Source: Clostridia bacterium
GTDB lineage: Bacteria; Bacillota; Clostridia; Christensenellales; CAG-314
Assembly: GCA_017409765.1 (NCBI GenBank)
Contig: JAFQSA010000003.1
Coordinates: forward strand, 1 to 57,324
Length of the DNA stretch: 57,324 nt
Direction: 5' to 3'
The notes beneath the pieces are model-generated. The model was not told the DNA's origin, did no database searches, and saw only the letters and a list, made by a program, of their open reading frames with translations. Positions 8,904 to 16,504 of the stretch are shown piece by piece (positions within the stretch are counted from its first letter, which is position 1; each line of letters opens with the position of its first letter). Made by a program: the position numbers and the translations under genes.

Positions 8904-10187
8904 ATGACACCAAAACAAATTGTTGCCGAATTGGACAAGTATATTGTTGGCCAATTCAATGCAAAAAAAGCAGTAGCAATTGCTTTGCGCAACAGATATC
9001 GCCGTAGCAAATTGTCCCTTGCCGACCGCGAGGAAATCACACCAAAAAACATCATCATGAAGGGTCCAACAGGTGTTGGTAAAACGGAAATTGCCCGCCG
9101 TCTTGCAAAATTGGTAAAAGCGCCATTTTTGAAGGTGGAAGCAACCAAGTACACCGAAGTGGGCTACGTTGGTCGCGACGTAGAACGCATGATTCATGAC
9201 CTTGTTGAAGTGGCAATTCGCCTTGTCAAGGACGAGCGCTACAAGGAAGTTGAGCATCGCGCCTTCCAAATTGCCGTAGAACGCGTTGCGGAACTGCTCA
9301 TCAAGCAAAGCAAGGACCTTCCCGAAGGTATCACAAAGGCTGCGCTTGTGGACGAAGTTTACCGTCACAACCTTGACCAAATGTTGGTGGAAATTGCCGT
9401 TCAAGACGTACCAAAGCCAGTGGATTTGCCTGCTGGCGGTGGCGAAATCAACCTTGGTAGCATCTTTGGCGACATCATGCCAAAGAAAATGAAAAAACGC
9501 ACAGTAACCGTTGAGGAAGCGTTGCGCATTTTCTCCGCGGAAGAAAGCGAAAAACTTATCGACTTGGACAGCGTGGAGAGCGAAGCATTGAAGCGTGCGG
9601 AAAACGACGGTGTAATCTTCATTGACGAAATGGACAAAATCGCCGGCAAATCTTCCCAACACGGCCCAGACGTTTCCCGCGAGGGTGTTCAACGCGACAT
9701 TTTGCCTATTGTGGAAGGTTGCACGGTAAGCACCAAGTACGGCAACATCAAAACAGACTACATTTTGTTTATTGCAAGTGGTGCATTCCACGTGAGCAAG
9801 GTTTCCGACCTTATCCCCGAACTTCAAGGTCGTTTCCCTGTGCTCGTAGAGTTGGATAGTTTGGGCGTTGACGAATTTGTAAAAATTCTTACCGAACCAC
9901 AAAATGCCATCACCGAGCAATACAAAAAGTTGTTGGCAGTAGACAACATCGACTTGCAATTTGCACCAGATGGTATCCAAGCTATTGCAAACGTTGCGTA
10001 TGAGCAAAACAACACGTTGGAAGATATCGGTGCGCGTAGACTTCACAGCATCATGGAGCACATTGTGGAAGAAATTTCCTACGATGTCGAGGAGGACAGC
10101 CCACAAAAAACAATTGTCATCGACAAGGCTTTTGTTGAGGCCAACTTCCGCACCGAGTCGCGCAATCTCAAAAAATATATTTTGTAG
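8904..10187 (+). CDS. hslU: HslUV protease ATPase subunit HslU (ClpY)
   Basis: AAA+ unfoldase that feeds substrates to HslV. 427 residues. Walker A GPTGVGKT is at 54-61, followed by ATKYTEVGYVGRDVE, a shortened I-domain, Walker B GVIFIDEMDKIAG, VQRDILPIVEG, and sensor-2 GARRLHSIMEHIVEE. It ends NLKKYIL, like the C-terminal tail that docks into HslV. In Bacillus codY usually follows; here an RseC-like gene and trxA take that place. Confidence 0.98.
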   Translation: MTPKQIVAELDKYIVGQFNAKKAVAIALRNRYRRSKLSLADREEITPKNIIMKGPTGVGKTEIARRLAKLVKAPFLKVEATKYTEVGYVGRDVERMIHDLVEVAIRLVKDERYKEVEHRAFQIAVERVAELLIKQSKDLPEGITKAALVDEVYRHNLDQMLVEIAVQDVPKPVDLPAGGGEINLGSIFGDIMPKKMKKRTVTVEEALRIFSAEESEKLIDLDSVESEALKRAENDGVIFIDEMDKIAGKSSQHGPDVSREGVQRDILPIVEGCTVSTKYGNIKTDYILFIASGAFHVSKVSDLIPELQGRFPVLVELDSLGVDEFVKILTEPQNAITEQYKKLLAVDNIDLQFAPDGIQAIANVAYEQNNTLEDIGARRLHSIMEHIVEEISYDVEEDSPQKTIVIDKAFVEANFRTESRNLKKYIL

Positions 10188-10196
10188 GACACACTA

Positions 10197-10634
10197 ATGA
10201 AAGAATATGGAACAGTTGTAAAACTTAATGGCGAGTTTGCCCAAGTGCGCATTGGTCGCAATTCTGCTTGCGCATCTTGTGGCAAATGTGGCATGACGGA
10301 AAAACAAAAGTTCGTGGATTTTTATACCAAAAACACCCTTGATGCCAAGGTTGGCGACCAAGTTGAGTTGGAAATCCACGACACAAACACATCCAAGTTG
10401 GCATTTATCGGCTACATTTTGCCTTTGATTCCAGCACTGGTGTTGATGTTTGTTGCGCTTGCCTTTCTCAATGAGTTGTGGGCAACTTTGCTATTCTTTG
10501 TTGGTCTTGTTGGTGGATTTTTTTTGGTTGGTGCCATCGACAAAGCCAAAAAACGTAGGTGGATGTCCAGTCCTACAATGACAAAAATAATCAACCAAAA
10601 CAAAAATACTAATCAAACGGAGGAAAAACAATGA
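10197..10634 (+). CDS. RseC/SoxR-reducing-family membrane protein
   Basis: 145 residues with the architecture of the RseC/MucC family. An N-terminal soluble part carries a Cys cluster (SACASCGKCGM, residues about 22-32), a short beta domain follows (VGDQVELEIHD), then two transmembrane segments (about residues 68-88 and 92-114) and a basic C-terminal tail. Members are linked to the Rsx/Rnf electron-transfer system that reduces SoxR, and to sigma-factor control, but what this Gram-positive copy does is not known. It overlaps trxA by ATGA, and the pairing of a Cys-rich membrane protein with thioredoxin hints at a redox role. Confidence 0.75.
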   Translation: MKEYGTVVKLNGEFAQVRIGRNSACASCGKCGMTEKQKFVDFYTKNTLDAKVGDQVELEIHDTNTSKLAFIGYILPLIPALVLMFVALAFLNELWATLLFFVGLVGGFFLVGAIDKAKKRRWMSSPTMTKIINQNKNTNQTEEKQ

Positions 10635-10942
10635 GTAATCTTTTAGACGTATCCAAAAACTTTGACGAATTTATTGCCGAAGGTGTAGTGGTAGTGGACT
10701 TTTTTGCAACTTGGTGTGGCCCTTGCAAGATGCTTGCTCCAATTTTGGACAAGGTTGCAGGCGATATGCCACAAGTAAAGTTTGGCAAAGTGGATGTAGA
10801 CCAAGCAATGGATCTTGCAAGACGCTTTGGCATCCGCTCCATTCCTGATGTGCTCATCTTTAAGGATGGCGCCCAAGTCGACCACATGTTGGGCCTTCGC
10901 GACGAAGAGGAAATTGTAGAAACAATCTCACAATATCTCTAA
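10631..10942 (+). CDS. trxA: Thioredoxin
   Basis: General cytoplasmic dithiol reductase. 103 residues, single thioredoxin fold, active site WCGPC with the flanks VDFFATWCGPCKMLAP, then VDVDQAMDLARRFGIRSIPDVLIFKDG with the conserved cis-Pro after SI. It is last in the comM operon. Its start overlaps the stop of the RseC-like gene (ATGA), and a terminator follows 8 bp after its stop. This may be one of several thioredoxins; no partner reductase is in the window. Confidence 0.95.
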   Translation: MSNLLDVSKNFDEFIAEGVVVVDFFATWCGPCKMLAPILDKVAGDMPQVKFGKVDVDQAMDLARRFGIRSIPDVLIFKDGAQVDHMLGLRDEEEIVETISQYL

Positions 10943-10950
10943 AATTAACA

Positions 10951-10985
10951 AAAATCCTTTGCAAACCGCAAAGGATTTTTCTTTT
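10951..10985 (+). terminator. Terminator of the comM-trxA operon
   Basis: AATCCTTTGC and GCAAAGGATT pair across a 5-nt loop, flanked by A-run and T-run (TTTTTCTTTT to 10985). Confidence 0.88.
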
Positions 10986-11003
10986 ACGTATTTTCCAAAA
11001 GTA

Positions 11004-11032
11004 TTGACAAACTTTTAGTAACATAATATAAT
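11004..11032 (+). promoter_or_regulatory. Perfect-consensus sigma-A promoter for the LemA-pair operon
   Basis: TTGACA (11004-11009), exactly 17 bp, TATAAT (11027-11032). It is the only promoter in the window matching both consensus boxes, so strong basal transcription is expected unless it is repressed. The leader to the ATG at 11104 is about 65 nt. Confidence 0.85.
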
Positions 11033-11103
11033 TGTTTTGTAATATACTGCGGTAGTGTGTTTATCGTAGTGATGCAATTTGTACACACTCATGGGAGACA
11101 AGG

Positions 11104-12840
11104 ATGAGCGACACAATTTTGGAATTTGCGCAATCGTACCATACCGTCTACAAGAACCTGTTTAACGAAAATGCTACAAAACTTTTCGATAACCTTGTGG
11201 CAAGTTCTGGCGTGGATGTTGTCCAAAACAGACGTAGCGCAAACGAATACCGCACGGCCCAAAAGGCGGTTGATAGTTTGGAAAAAAAGACAACTGGTAT
11301 TAAGGTAGGCAAAGGTTTTGCCATATTTGGTATCATTGTTGCGATAATCGCGGTTATTGTGTGCTGTTCTCTTATCACGGAGAACCACGATGGAGATGTT
11401 TCTACCCTTGTTATTATTGCAATTGTTGCGGCTGTTGTTGCGATTGGCTTAATCTTGCTAATAACCTTGCACATTAACAAGCGACTTAAGCATTTTAACG
11501 AATTACTAGAGAAAAAGCGCGACCACGCCAAAAAACTTTATCAAACTTGTATCGACCAAATTTCCCCATTGTTTGGCTACTTCAAAGTTCAGCACACCTA
11601 CGAACTTTGTCAACAAACCTTGCCGGAAATAACCTTTGACAAAAACTTCTCCATGGGACGCTACTTCCAGTTGCATCGCAACTACGGCTTCCAGGAAAAT
11701 CTTGCCGACAACGAGTCCACTTTGGGTATCTTTTCCGGCGAAATTTTGGGTAATCCTTTTGTAGAAGAGCGCCGTCTAATTCAATCCATGGGCACTCATA
11801 CCTATCACGGCTCACTTACCATCCATTGGACAAGTATTCAACGTGATTCCAAGGGCAACACTCGCACGGTGCATCACACCCAAACGTTGCATGCAAGCGT
11901 AACCAAGCCCAAACCATACTACCATCAAAAAACAACGCTAATCTACGGCAACGATGCCGCGCCCGATCTCAGTTTCTCCCACGAGCCAACACATGCAGAA
12001 CGCTGGACCAAGGGAGAATTGGAGCGCAAAGTTCGTCGTGGCGCACGCAAAATTGAAAAGATGGCGGAAAAATCTCTGCTAAAGGGCGGTACCTTTACAG
12101 AGTTTGGCAACGAGGAGTTCGACGTTATATTCAACGCTACCGAGCGCGACCACGAAGTGCAATTTAGATTGCTGTTTACTCCACTTGCACAAAAGAATTT
12201 GCTGTTTTTGATGAAAAACCCCAAGCCCTATGGCGATGATTTCTACTTTGTAAAGCGCAAAAAACTCAACTACATTTCTAGTGAGCATGGCCAAAACTGG
12301 AATTTTGATCCAAGTGTGGATAGATACCTTTCCTACGACGTAGACCTGTGCAAAAAGCAGTTTTTGGCCTACAATAACGACTTTTTCTGCAACATCTACC
12401 ACGAACTTGCTCCATTGATGTGTATTCCACTTTACCAACAACACAAGGCAGAGGAGTACATCTACGGCCAAGATGCATCATCTTATAGGCGCAACTTTAC
12501 CTCCTTCGAGGCGGAGTGCCTTGCCAACACGTTGAACAAAATGTCCATTGCACCAGACGATTGCCAAACGGAGGTAATACTCAAAACGCAACTTATGCAA
12601 ATGGAAAATGGTGTAGACAAATTGATGCTAACAGCGCACGGTTTTACCACAATCGAACACGTGGACTACATCAGCACCTTTGGTGGCGATGGTCGTTTCC
12701 ACAACGTGCCAGTACGCTGGCTAGAGTACATCCCCGTTCAAAGGAATACATTTATCGAAGTTCGCGAGAGCGAAGAACAACAATCCCAATCAACAAGGAT
12801 TTTCAAGCACGGCTTACTTGCTCAGTTGCTTAACTTATAA
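11104..12840 (+). CDS. Two-helix membrane protein encoded with LemA, function unknown
   Basis: I do not recognise a named family with certainty. 578 residues: a helical, charged N-terminal 70 residues; two closely spaced transmembrane helices (about 72-92 and 98-120, with a short hydrophilic hairpin ENHDGDVST); a charged helical stretch (about 123-160); then a large soluble domain rich in His and aromatic residues (residues 230-300 contain several HH and YH pairs and W residues). No signal peptide is apparent, so both N- and C-terminal parts are probably on the same side, likely the cytoplasm. lemA begins 21 bp after the stop. LemA genes are often next to large membrane proteins of unknown function, so a LemA-partner role is the best guess. 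RBS GGGAGACAAGG. Confidence 0.8.
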   Translation: MSDTILEFAQSYHTVYKNLFNENATKLFDNLVASSGVDVVQNRRSANEYRTAQKAVDSLEKKTTGIKVGKGFAIFGIIVAIIAVIVCCSLITENHDGDVSTLVIIAIVAAVVAIGLILLITLHINKRLKHFNELLEKKRDHAKKLYQTCIDQISPLFGYFKVQHTYELCQQTLPEITFDKNFSMGRYFQLHRNYGFQENLADNESTLGIFSGEILGNPFVEERRLIQSMGTHTYHGSLTIHWTSIQRDSKGNTRTVHHTQTLHASVTKPKPYYHQKTTLIYGNDAAPDLSFSHEPTHAERWTKGELERKVRRGARKIEKMAEKSLLKGGTFTEFGNEEFDVIFNATERDHEVQFRLLFTPLAQKNLLFLMKNPKPYGDDFYFVKRKKLNYISSEHGQNWNFDPSVDRYLSYDVDLCKKQFLAYNNDFFCNIYHELAPLMCIPLYQQHKAEEYIYGQDASSYRRNFTSFEAECLANTLNKMSIAPDDCQTEVILKTQLMQMENGVDKLMLTAHGFTTIEHVDYISTFGGDGRFHNVPVRWLEYIPVQRNTFIEVRESEEQQSQSTRIFKHGLLAQLLNL

Positions 12841-12861
12841 AATCAACAAGGAGAAAAAACT

Positions 12862-13527
12862 ATGGCAAATCAACTTGACGAAATGAACACCCAACCACTT
12901 GATAACGGCAGAGATGTTAACGTTATCGCTAAACAAATTCCTGTAAAAGTAGGCTTTGGTTCCACATTGTTCGAAATTATGCTTTGGGTACTTGGTATCA
13001 TTCCTGGCGTAATCTTCCTCATTCAAAAAATCAAAGCGCAAAACTACTTCCGCGCTTTGGAACAAAAGATCCAACACGCAGCATCTCAAATTGATAACTA
13101 CCTCGAACAACGCGTTATGATTTTGAAGAACTGCGCTGCATTGCTTGACAAGGCAATTCAACTTGATACCGAAGTGTTCACAAAGGTGGCTGCATACCGC
13201 GCTGGTAGTGCTATCACGGACGAAGGTCGTAATGAACTTGCTCAAACTTTGGATCAAATTGGCACAAGTATCAACGTTGCAGTAGAGCAATATCCAGAAC
13301 TCAAAGCTCACCAAGAAATCCAAGATGCAATGCAACAAAACTCCTACCTTCAAAAGGAAATTACAGCCGCTCGCGAAGTGTACAACGACACAGTTCTTGC
13401 TTGGAACACAGCAATTTTCCAATGGCCTGTAAAGATGATTGTTGCAGCACGCGCTGGCTACACAACACGTATTCCTTTTGCAACCACTGCGGAAATCAAA
13501 CAAGAAGCACGCGGTGTATTCTTCTAG
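12862..13527 (+). CDS. lemA: LemA family membrane protein
   Basis: 221 residues. A single N-terminal transmembrane helix (about 34-55, ending FLIQKIKAQNYF) leads into the long antiparallel helical bundle of LemA proteins: YLEQRVMILKN, VEQYPELKAHQEIQDAMQ, LQKEITAAREVYNDTV, then the segment around FQWPVKMIVA. The function is undefined; in other bacteria LemA has been tied to envelope stress and peptide presentation. RBS AAGGAG. It forms a two-gene unit with the 578-residue membrane protein, closed by a terminator. Confidence 0.93.
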   Translation: MANQLDEMNTQPLDNGRDVNVIAKQIPVKVGFGSTLFEIMLWVLGIIPGVIFLIQKIKAQNYFRALEQKIQHAASQIDNYLEQRVMILKNCAALLDKAIQLDTEVFTKVAAYRAGSAITDEGRNELAQTLDQIGTSINVAVEQYPELKAHQEIQDAMQQNSYLQKEITAAREVYNDTVLAWNTAIFQWPVKMIVAARAGYTTRIPFATTAEIKQEARGVFF

Positions 13528-13547
13528 GATTAACAAGCAAATATCAA

Positions 13548-13579
13548 AACTCCAAGGACGTTGTCTTTGGAGTTTTTTT
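13548..13579 (+). terminator. Terminator of the LemA-pair operon
   Basis: AACTCCAAGGAC pairs with GTCTTTGGAGTT (one G-T wobble) over a 3-nt loop, followed by a run of T to 13579. Confidence 0.88.
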
Positions 13580-13600
13580 GTTGCAAAATTTTTAGTTTAG

Positions 13601-13627
13601 TGCATATAAAACGTTTGACTATATGCA
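13601..13627 (+). promoter_or_regulatory. Candidate Rrf2 operator (perfect inverted repeat)
   Basis: TGCATATA (13601-13608) and TATATGCA (13620-13627) are perfect 8-bp arms around an 11-bp centre. The 27-bp site covers the -35 box (13615-13620) of the promoter for the Rrf2-family gene itself, the expected place for autorepression. The assignment to the regulator is inferred from position. Confidence 0.6.
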
Positions 13628-13643
13628 ATAATAGTAGTAAAAT
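13615..13643 (+). promoter_or_regulatory. Sigma-A promoter of the isc-type operon
   Basis: TTGACT (13615-13620), 17-bp spacer, TAAAAT (13638-13643), 32 bp before the ATG of the Rrf2 gene. Confidence 0.75.
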
Positions 13644-13675
13644 AAATCATAGTAAATTAGTAGGAATTAAAAACT

Positions 13676-14080
13676 ATGAAAATGTCATCCAAAGCAAGAT
13701 ACGGCTTGTACGTAGCCGTGGAACTTGCCAAACGTTATAGCGATACCGACGTGGTGTCTGTTGCTTTGCTTGCGCAATGCACCGGCATTACGGAAAAGTA
13801 TCTTGAGCAAATCATCGCCATGATGAAAAGGGCAGATATCGTCCTATCTAACCGTGGTGCAAGTGGTGGTTACAAACTTGCAAGGGCCCCACAGGATATC
13901 TCCGTTGGGGAAATTTTGCGTGTTCTCGAAGATAACTTGCAAATTGTCGATTGCATTCACAAGGATTGTGCAAACGGTTGCAACTGCGTATCCCGCAACC
14001 TTTGGACAAAACTAAACGAAAACATCAATTCCTACCTTGATACAATTTCCTTACAACAACTAGTAGAGGACAAACTATGA
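13676..14080 (+). CDS. Rrf2-family (IscR-like) transcriptional regulator
   Basis: 134-residue winged-helix regulator. SKARYGLYVAVELA is the canonical Rrf2 start, then the recognition region (CTGITEKYLEQIIAMMKRADIVLSN), RGASGGYKLAR, and a dimerisation helix with a Cys cluster (CIHKDCANGCNC, about residues 98-109). That cluster matches the [2Fe-2S]-binding loop of IscR and suggests it senses Fe-S status. Its stop overlaps nifS (ATGA), so regulator and Fe-S machinery are co-expressed. A perfect inverted repeat over its own promoter is the likely target. A CymR-like role in sulfur metabolism is an alternative, but the Cys cluster favours IscR. Confidence 0.92.
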   Translation: MKMSSKARYGLYVAVELAKRYSDTDVVSVALLAQCTGITEKYLEQIIAMMKRADIVLSNRGASGGYKLARAPQDISVGEILRVLEDNLQIVDCIHKDCANGCNCVSRNLWTKLNENINSYLDTISLQQLVEDKL

Positions 14081-15258
14081 GAATCTATTTCGACCATGCA
14101 GCATCAACACCTTGCGACCCCCGTGTTGTCGAGGCAATGATGCCATATTTTACAAACGACTTTGGTAACGGCGATAGTCAACACTCCTTTGGTCGCGATA
14201 CTGCCAAAGCCATTGCCGATGCTCGTGCAACCATCGCAAAACTTATCAATTGCCAACCCAACGAACTGTACTTTACCGCAAGCGGTACCGAGTCGGACAA
14301 CTGGGCTTTGAAGGGTGCGGCATTTGCTCGCAAAAACAGGGGTAATCACATCATTATTTCTGCAATCGAACACCATGCTGTGCTTGTTTCTGCCGAGTGG
14401 CTTGCAAAGCAAGGTTTCAAGGTAACTTTGCTTAAACCTGACGAAACGGGCATTATCAACGTTTCCGAGTTGGAAAAGCACATCGATGACCAAACAATCT
14501 TGGTATCCATCATGCATGCCAACAACGAAGTGGGCACAATCCAACCCATCAAGGAACTTTCAAAGGTTGCTCACGACCACGGCGCACTTTTCCATACCGA
14601 TTGTGTTCAATCAGTTCCATACATGCACATAGATGTTAAAGACATTGGTGCTGACATGATTACTTTCTCTGCACACAAGTTCTACGGACCAAAGGGCGTT
14701 GGTGCTTTGTACATTCGTAACGGCCTCAAAATTGACAAACTTGTTAGTGGTGGTGGCCAAGAGCGCTCTCAACGTGGTGGCACAAGTAACACACCAGCCA
14801 TTGTTGGTATGGCAAAGGCATTGGAAATTGCCAATGAGCAAATGGAACAAAACAACGCACATATCGCAAAACTTCGCGACCACTTTGTGGACCGTGTACT
14901 TGCGGAAATCCCCTATGTTCGTTTCAACGGTAACCGCGACCATCGCGTGCCAAGTGTTGCTAACTTTTCCTTCGAGTTTGTCGAGGGGGAAGGCATCTTG
15001 ATGCTGATGGATCTTGCAGGTGTTGCCGTTTCCAGCGGATCAGCATGCAGTAGCGGCAGTTTGGATCCATCTCACGTATTGCTTGCAATGGGTGTACCCA
15101 TCGAAGTTTCCCACGGATCTATCAGATTTTCCTTTGGTAAAAACAACACCATGGAAGAAGTAGACTACGCGGTAGACAAACTCAAAGATACAATTGCGCG
15201 CTTGCGTCAAATGTCACCGCTTTTTAACGTAAAAACAGGAGGAACCTACAATGTATAA
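14077..15258 (+). CDS. nifS: Cysteine desulfurase (NifS/IscS type)
   Basis: PLP enzyme that removes sulfur from cysteine as a protein persulfide for Fe-S cluster assembly. 393 residues. N-terminal YFDHAASTP, ASGTESDNWAL, SAIEHHAV, MHANNEVGTIQPI, PLP lysine K201 in SAHKFYGPKG, GGGQERSQRGGT, and the catalytic loop Cys C324 in SSGSACSSGS. The gene shares 4 bp with the Rrf2 regulator and 8 bp with nifU, which marks it as the desulfurase dedicated to Fe-S assembly. Confidence 0.97.
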   Translation: MRIYFDHAASTPCDPRVVEAMMPYFTNDFGNGDSQHSFGRDTAKAIADARATIAKLINCQPNELYFTASGTESDNWALKGAAFARKNRGNHIIISAIEHHAVLVSAEWLAKQGFKVTLLKPDETGIINVSELEKHIDDQTILVSIMHANNEVGTIQPIKELSKVAHDHGALFHTDCVQSVPYMHIDVKDIGADMITFSAHKFYGPKGVGALYIRNGLKIDKLVSGGGQERSQRGGTSNTPAIVGMAKALEIANEQMEQNNAHIAKLRDHFVDRVLAEIPYVRFNGNRDHRVPSVANFSFEFVEGEGILMLMDLAGVAVSSGSACSSGSLDPSHVLLAMGVPIEVSHGSIRFSFGKNNTMEEVDYAVDKLKDTIARLRQMSPLFNVKTGGTYNV

Positions 15259-15619
15259 TTCTAAAGTTATGGAAGCATTTGCTAACCCACAAAACGTTGG
15301 TGTCATCGAAAACCCAAGTGGCGAAGGCACAGTTGGTAATGCAAGTTGCGGCGACATCATGAAAATCACTCTCAAGATTGAAAATGACGTCATTGTCGAT
15401 GCCAAATTCCAAACTTTTGGTTGCGCTGCAGCCATTGCTACAAGTTCCACGGCAACACAAATGATCATTGGTATGACTGTTGACGAAGCATTGCAAGTTA
15501 CCAATGCCAAAGTAGTGGAAGAGTTGGAAGGTTTGCCTCCACAAAAAATGCACTGTTCCGTTTTGGCGGAAGAAGCCATCAAAAAGGCAATTGAAGACTA
15601 CAAATCCAAAAAGCAATAG
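15251..15619 (+). CDS. nifU: Fe-S cluster assembly scaffold (NifU/IscU type)
   Basis: 122-residue N-terminal-type scaffold on which [2Fe-2S] clusters are built with sulfur from NifS. The three ligand cysteines are present: C33 (NASCGD, with the conserved Asp D35), C58 (FGCAAAIATSS) and C102 (KMHCSVLAEEA). It lacks the NFU domain and ferredoxin domain of full NifU, so it is closer to IscU in size. RBS GGAGGAA. No hscA/hscB genes follow. Confidence 0.96.
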   Translation: MYNSKVMEAFANPQNVGVIENPSGEGTVGNASCGDIMKITLKIENDVIVDAKFQTFGCAAAIATSSTATQMIIGMTVDEALQVTNAKVVEELEGLPPQKMHCSVLAEEAIKKAIEDYKSKKQ

Positions 15620-15691
15620 TTCCACTTTGTAGTTGTATAATTTTTGCAAACCTTTGCAAACTAAAAGTACAACACATTTTGGAGGAAACTA

Positions 15692-15814
15692 ATGCGTAGA
15701 TTTTTGACAGGTCTAGCCCTTGGTGCGGCAGCGGGTTTGGCAGTAGGCCGACTTCCCAAAGTTAAGCAAGCAATGACAAAAGGGCGAAAGAAAATCAAAG
15801 AACTAACTAAATAG
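15692..15814 (+). CDS. 40-residue small protein, hydrophobic head and basic tail
   Basis: Small ORF behind an ideal RBS (GGAGGAA, 5 bp before ATG 15692). The protein has a short Gly/Ala-rich hydrophobic stretch (residues about 4-19, LTGLALGAAAGLAVG) followed by a strongly basic tail with eight Lys. This resembles short YtxH-like membrane-anchored proteins, but it is too small for a firm family call. It lies 72 bp after nifU and just before the operon terminator, so it is probably transcribed with the Fe-S genes. A TATAAT at 15636-15641 has no matching -35 box. Confidence 0.65.
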   Translation: MRRFLTGLALGAAAGLAVGRLPKVKQAMTKGRKKIKELTK

Positions 15815-15823
15815 TCACCAAAG

Positions 15824-15852
15824 ATACTGTGCCCATTGGCGCAGTATTTTTA
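15824..15852 (+). terminator. Terminator of the isc-type operon
   Basis: ATACTGTGCC pairs with GGCGCAGTAT (one T-G wobble) over a CATT loop at 15824-15847, followed by T residues. Confidence 0.85.
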
Positions 15853-16018
15853 TTTGGTAACAAAAAAACATCAGCCCATCTCAATGGGCAAAAACACAAG
15901 TAGGGCAAATCTTGCTGGTTTGTCTGTGTTTGGACGTTCAAATCTGGGCAAAAGTGCACACTTTTTTGCAAGTACACGCAAAATTGTTTCAAAAAATGAT
16001 GTAATTATTTGCAATCTG

Positions 16019-16027
16019 TGGTATAAT
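16019..16027 (+). promoter_or_regulatory. Extended -10 promoter for ruvX
   Basis: TGGTATAAT is an extended -10 element about 32 bp before the ruvX start. No good -35 box lies 16-18 bp upstream. A second TATAAT at 16033-16038 could also serve. Confidence 0.5.
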
Positions 16028-16058
16028 GCCTTTATAATCTATTCAAAGGAACAAAATT

Positions 16059-16475
16059 ATGGGCAGAATTATGGCTTTGGACGTGGGCAATGTCCGCATT
16101 GGAATTGCTGTGTCCGACTTGATGGGAATCATCGCTAATCCATTGGAAACCTACACTCGCAAGGGCAATCTTGCCGTTGACGCCGAGTACATTGCCAATT
16201 TGGCAAAGCAAAAGGAAGTATCTTTGTTTATTTCCGGCTTGCCACTTAGCCTTTCCGGTGGAGAAAACGAGCAAACTCTCAAAACTCGCGAATTTATCGA
16301 AGAACTACAAAAGCACACCGATATTCCAGTAAAGTTTTTGGACGAACGCTTTACAACTTTGTCTGCCGAGCGCGTGCTCATCCAAGGCAACGTTCGACGC
16401 GAAAACCGTAAAAAAGTTATCGACAAGGTTGCTGCAACCATCATTTTGCAAAACTATTTGGACAGCAAAAACTAA
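16059..16475 (+). CDS. ruvX: RuvX/YqgF family pre-16S rRNA nuclease
   Basis: 138-residue RNase H-like protein, formerly called putative Holliday junction resolvase, now tied to maturation of the 16S rRNA 5' end. It shows the family start ALDVGNVRIGIAVSD with the first catalytic Asp, VSLFISGLPLSLSG, FLDERFTTLSAERVL with the conserved DER motif, and KVIDKVAATIILQNYL with the C-terminal catalytic Asp. The start at 16059 is preceded by AAGGAAC. ruvX followed by a DUF1292 gene matches the yrrK-yrzB order of Bacillus. Confidence 0.95.
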   Translation: MGRIMALDVGNVRIGIAVSDLMGIIANPLETYTRKGNLAVDAEYIANLAKQKEVSLFISGLPLSLSGGENEQTLKTREFIEELQKHTDIPVKFLDERFTTLSAERVLIQGNVRRENRKKVIDKVAATIILQNYLDSKN

Positions 16476-16504
16476 AAATAAAAACAATATTTTGGAGGTA
16501 TATT

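Noticed and set aside
15643..15660. Recurring TTTGCAAA palindromes in intergenic DNA as a regulatory motif
   Set aside because: The word also appears often inside genes of this composition; no consistent position relative to promoters.
15872..15890. GCCCAT/ATGGGC hairpin as a minus-strand terminator
   Set aside because: No gene on the minus strand ends here and the T-run would be five bases away from the stem.
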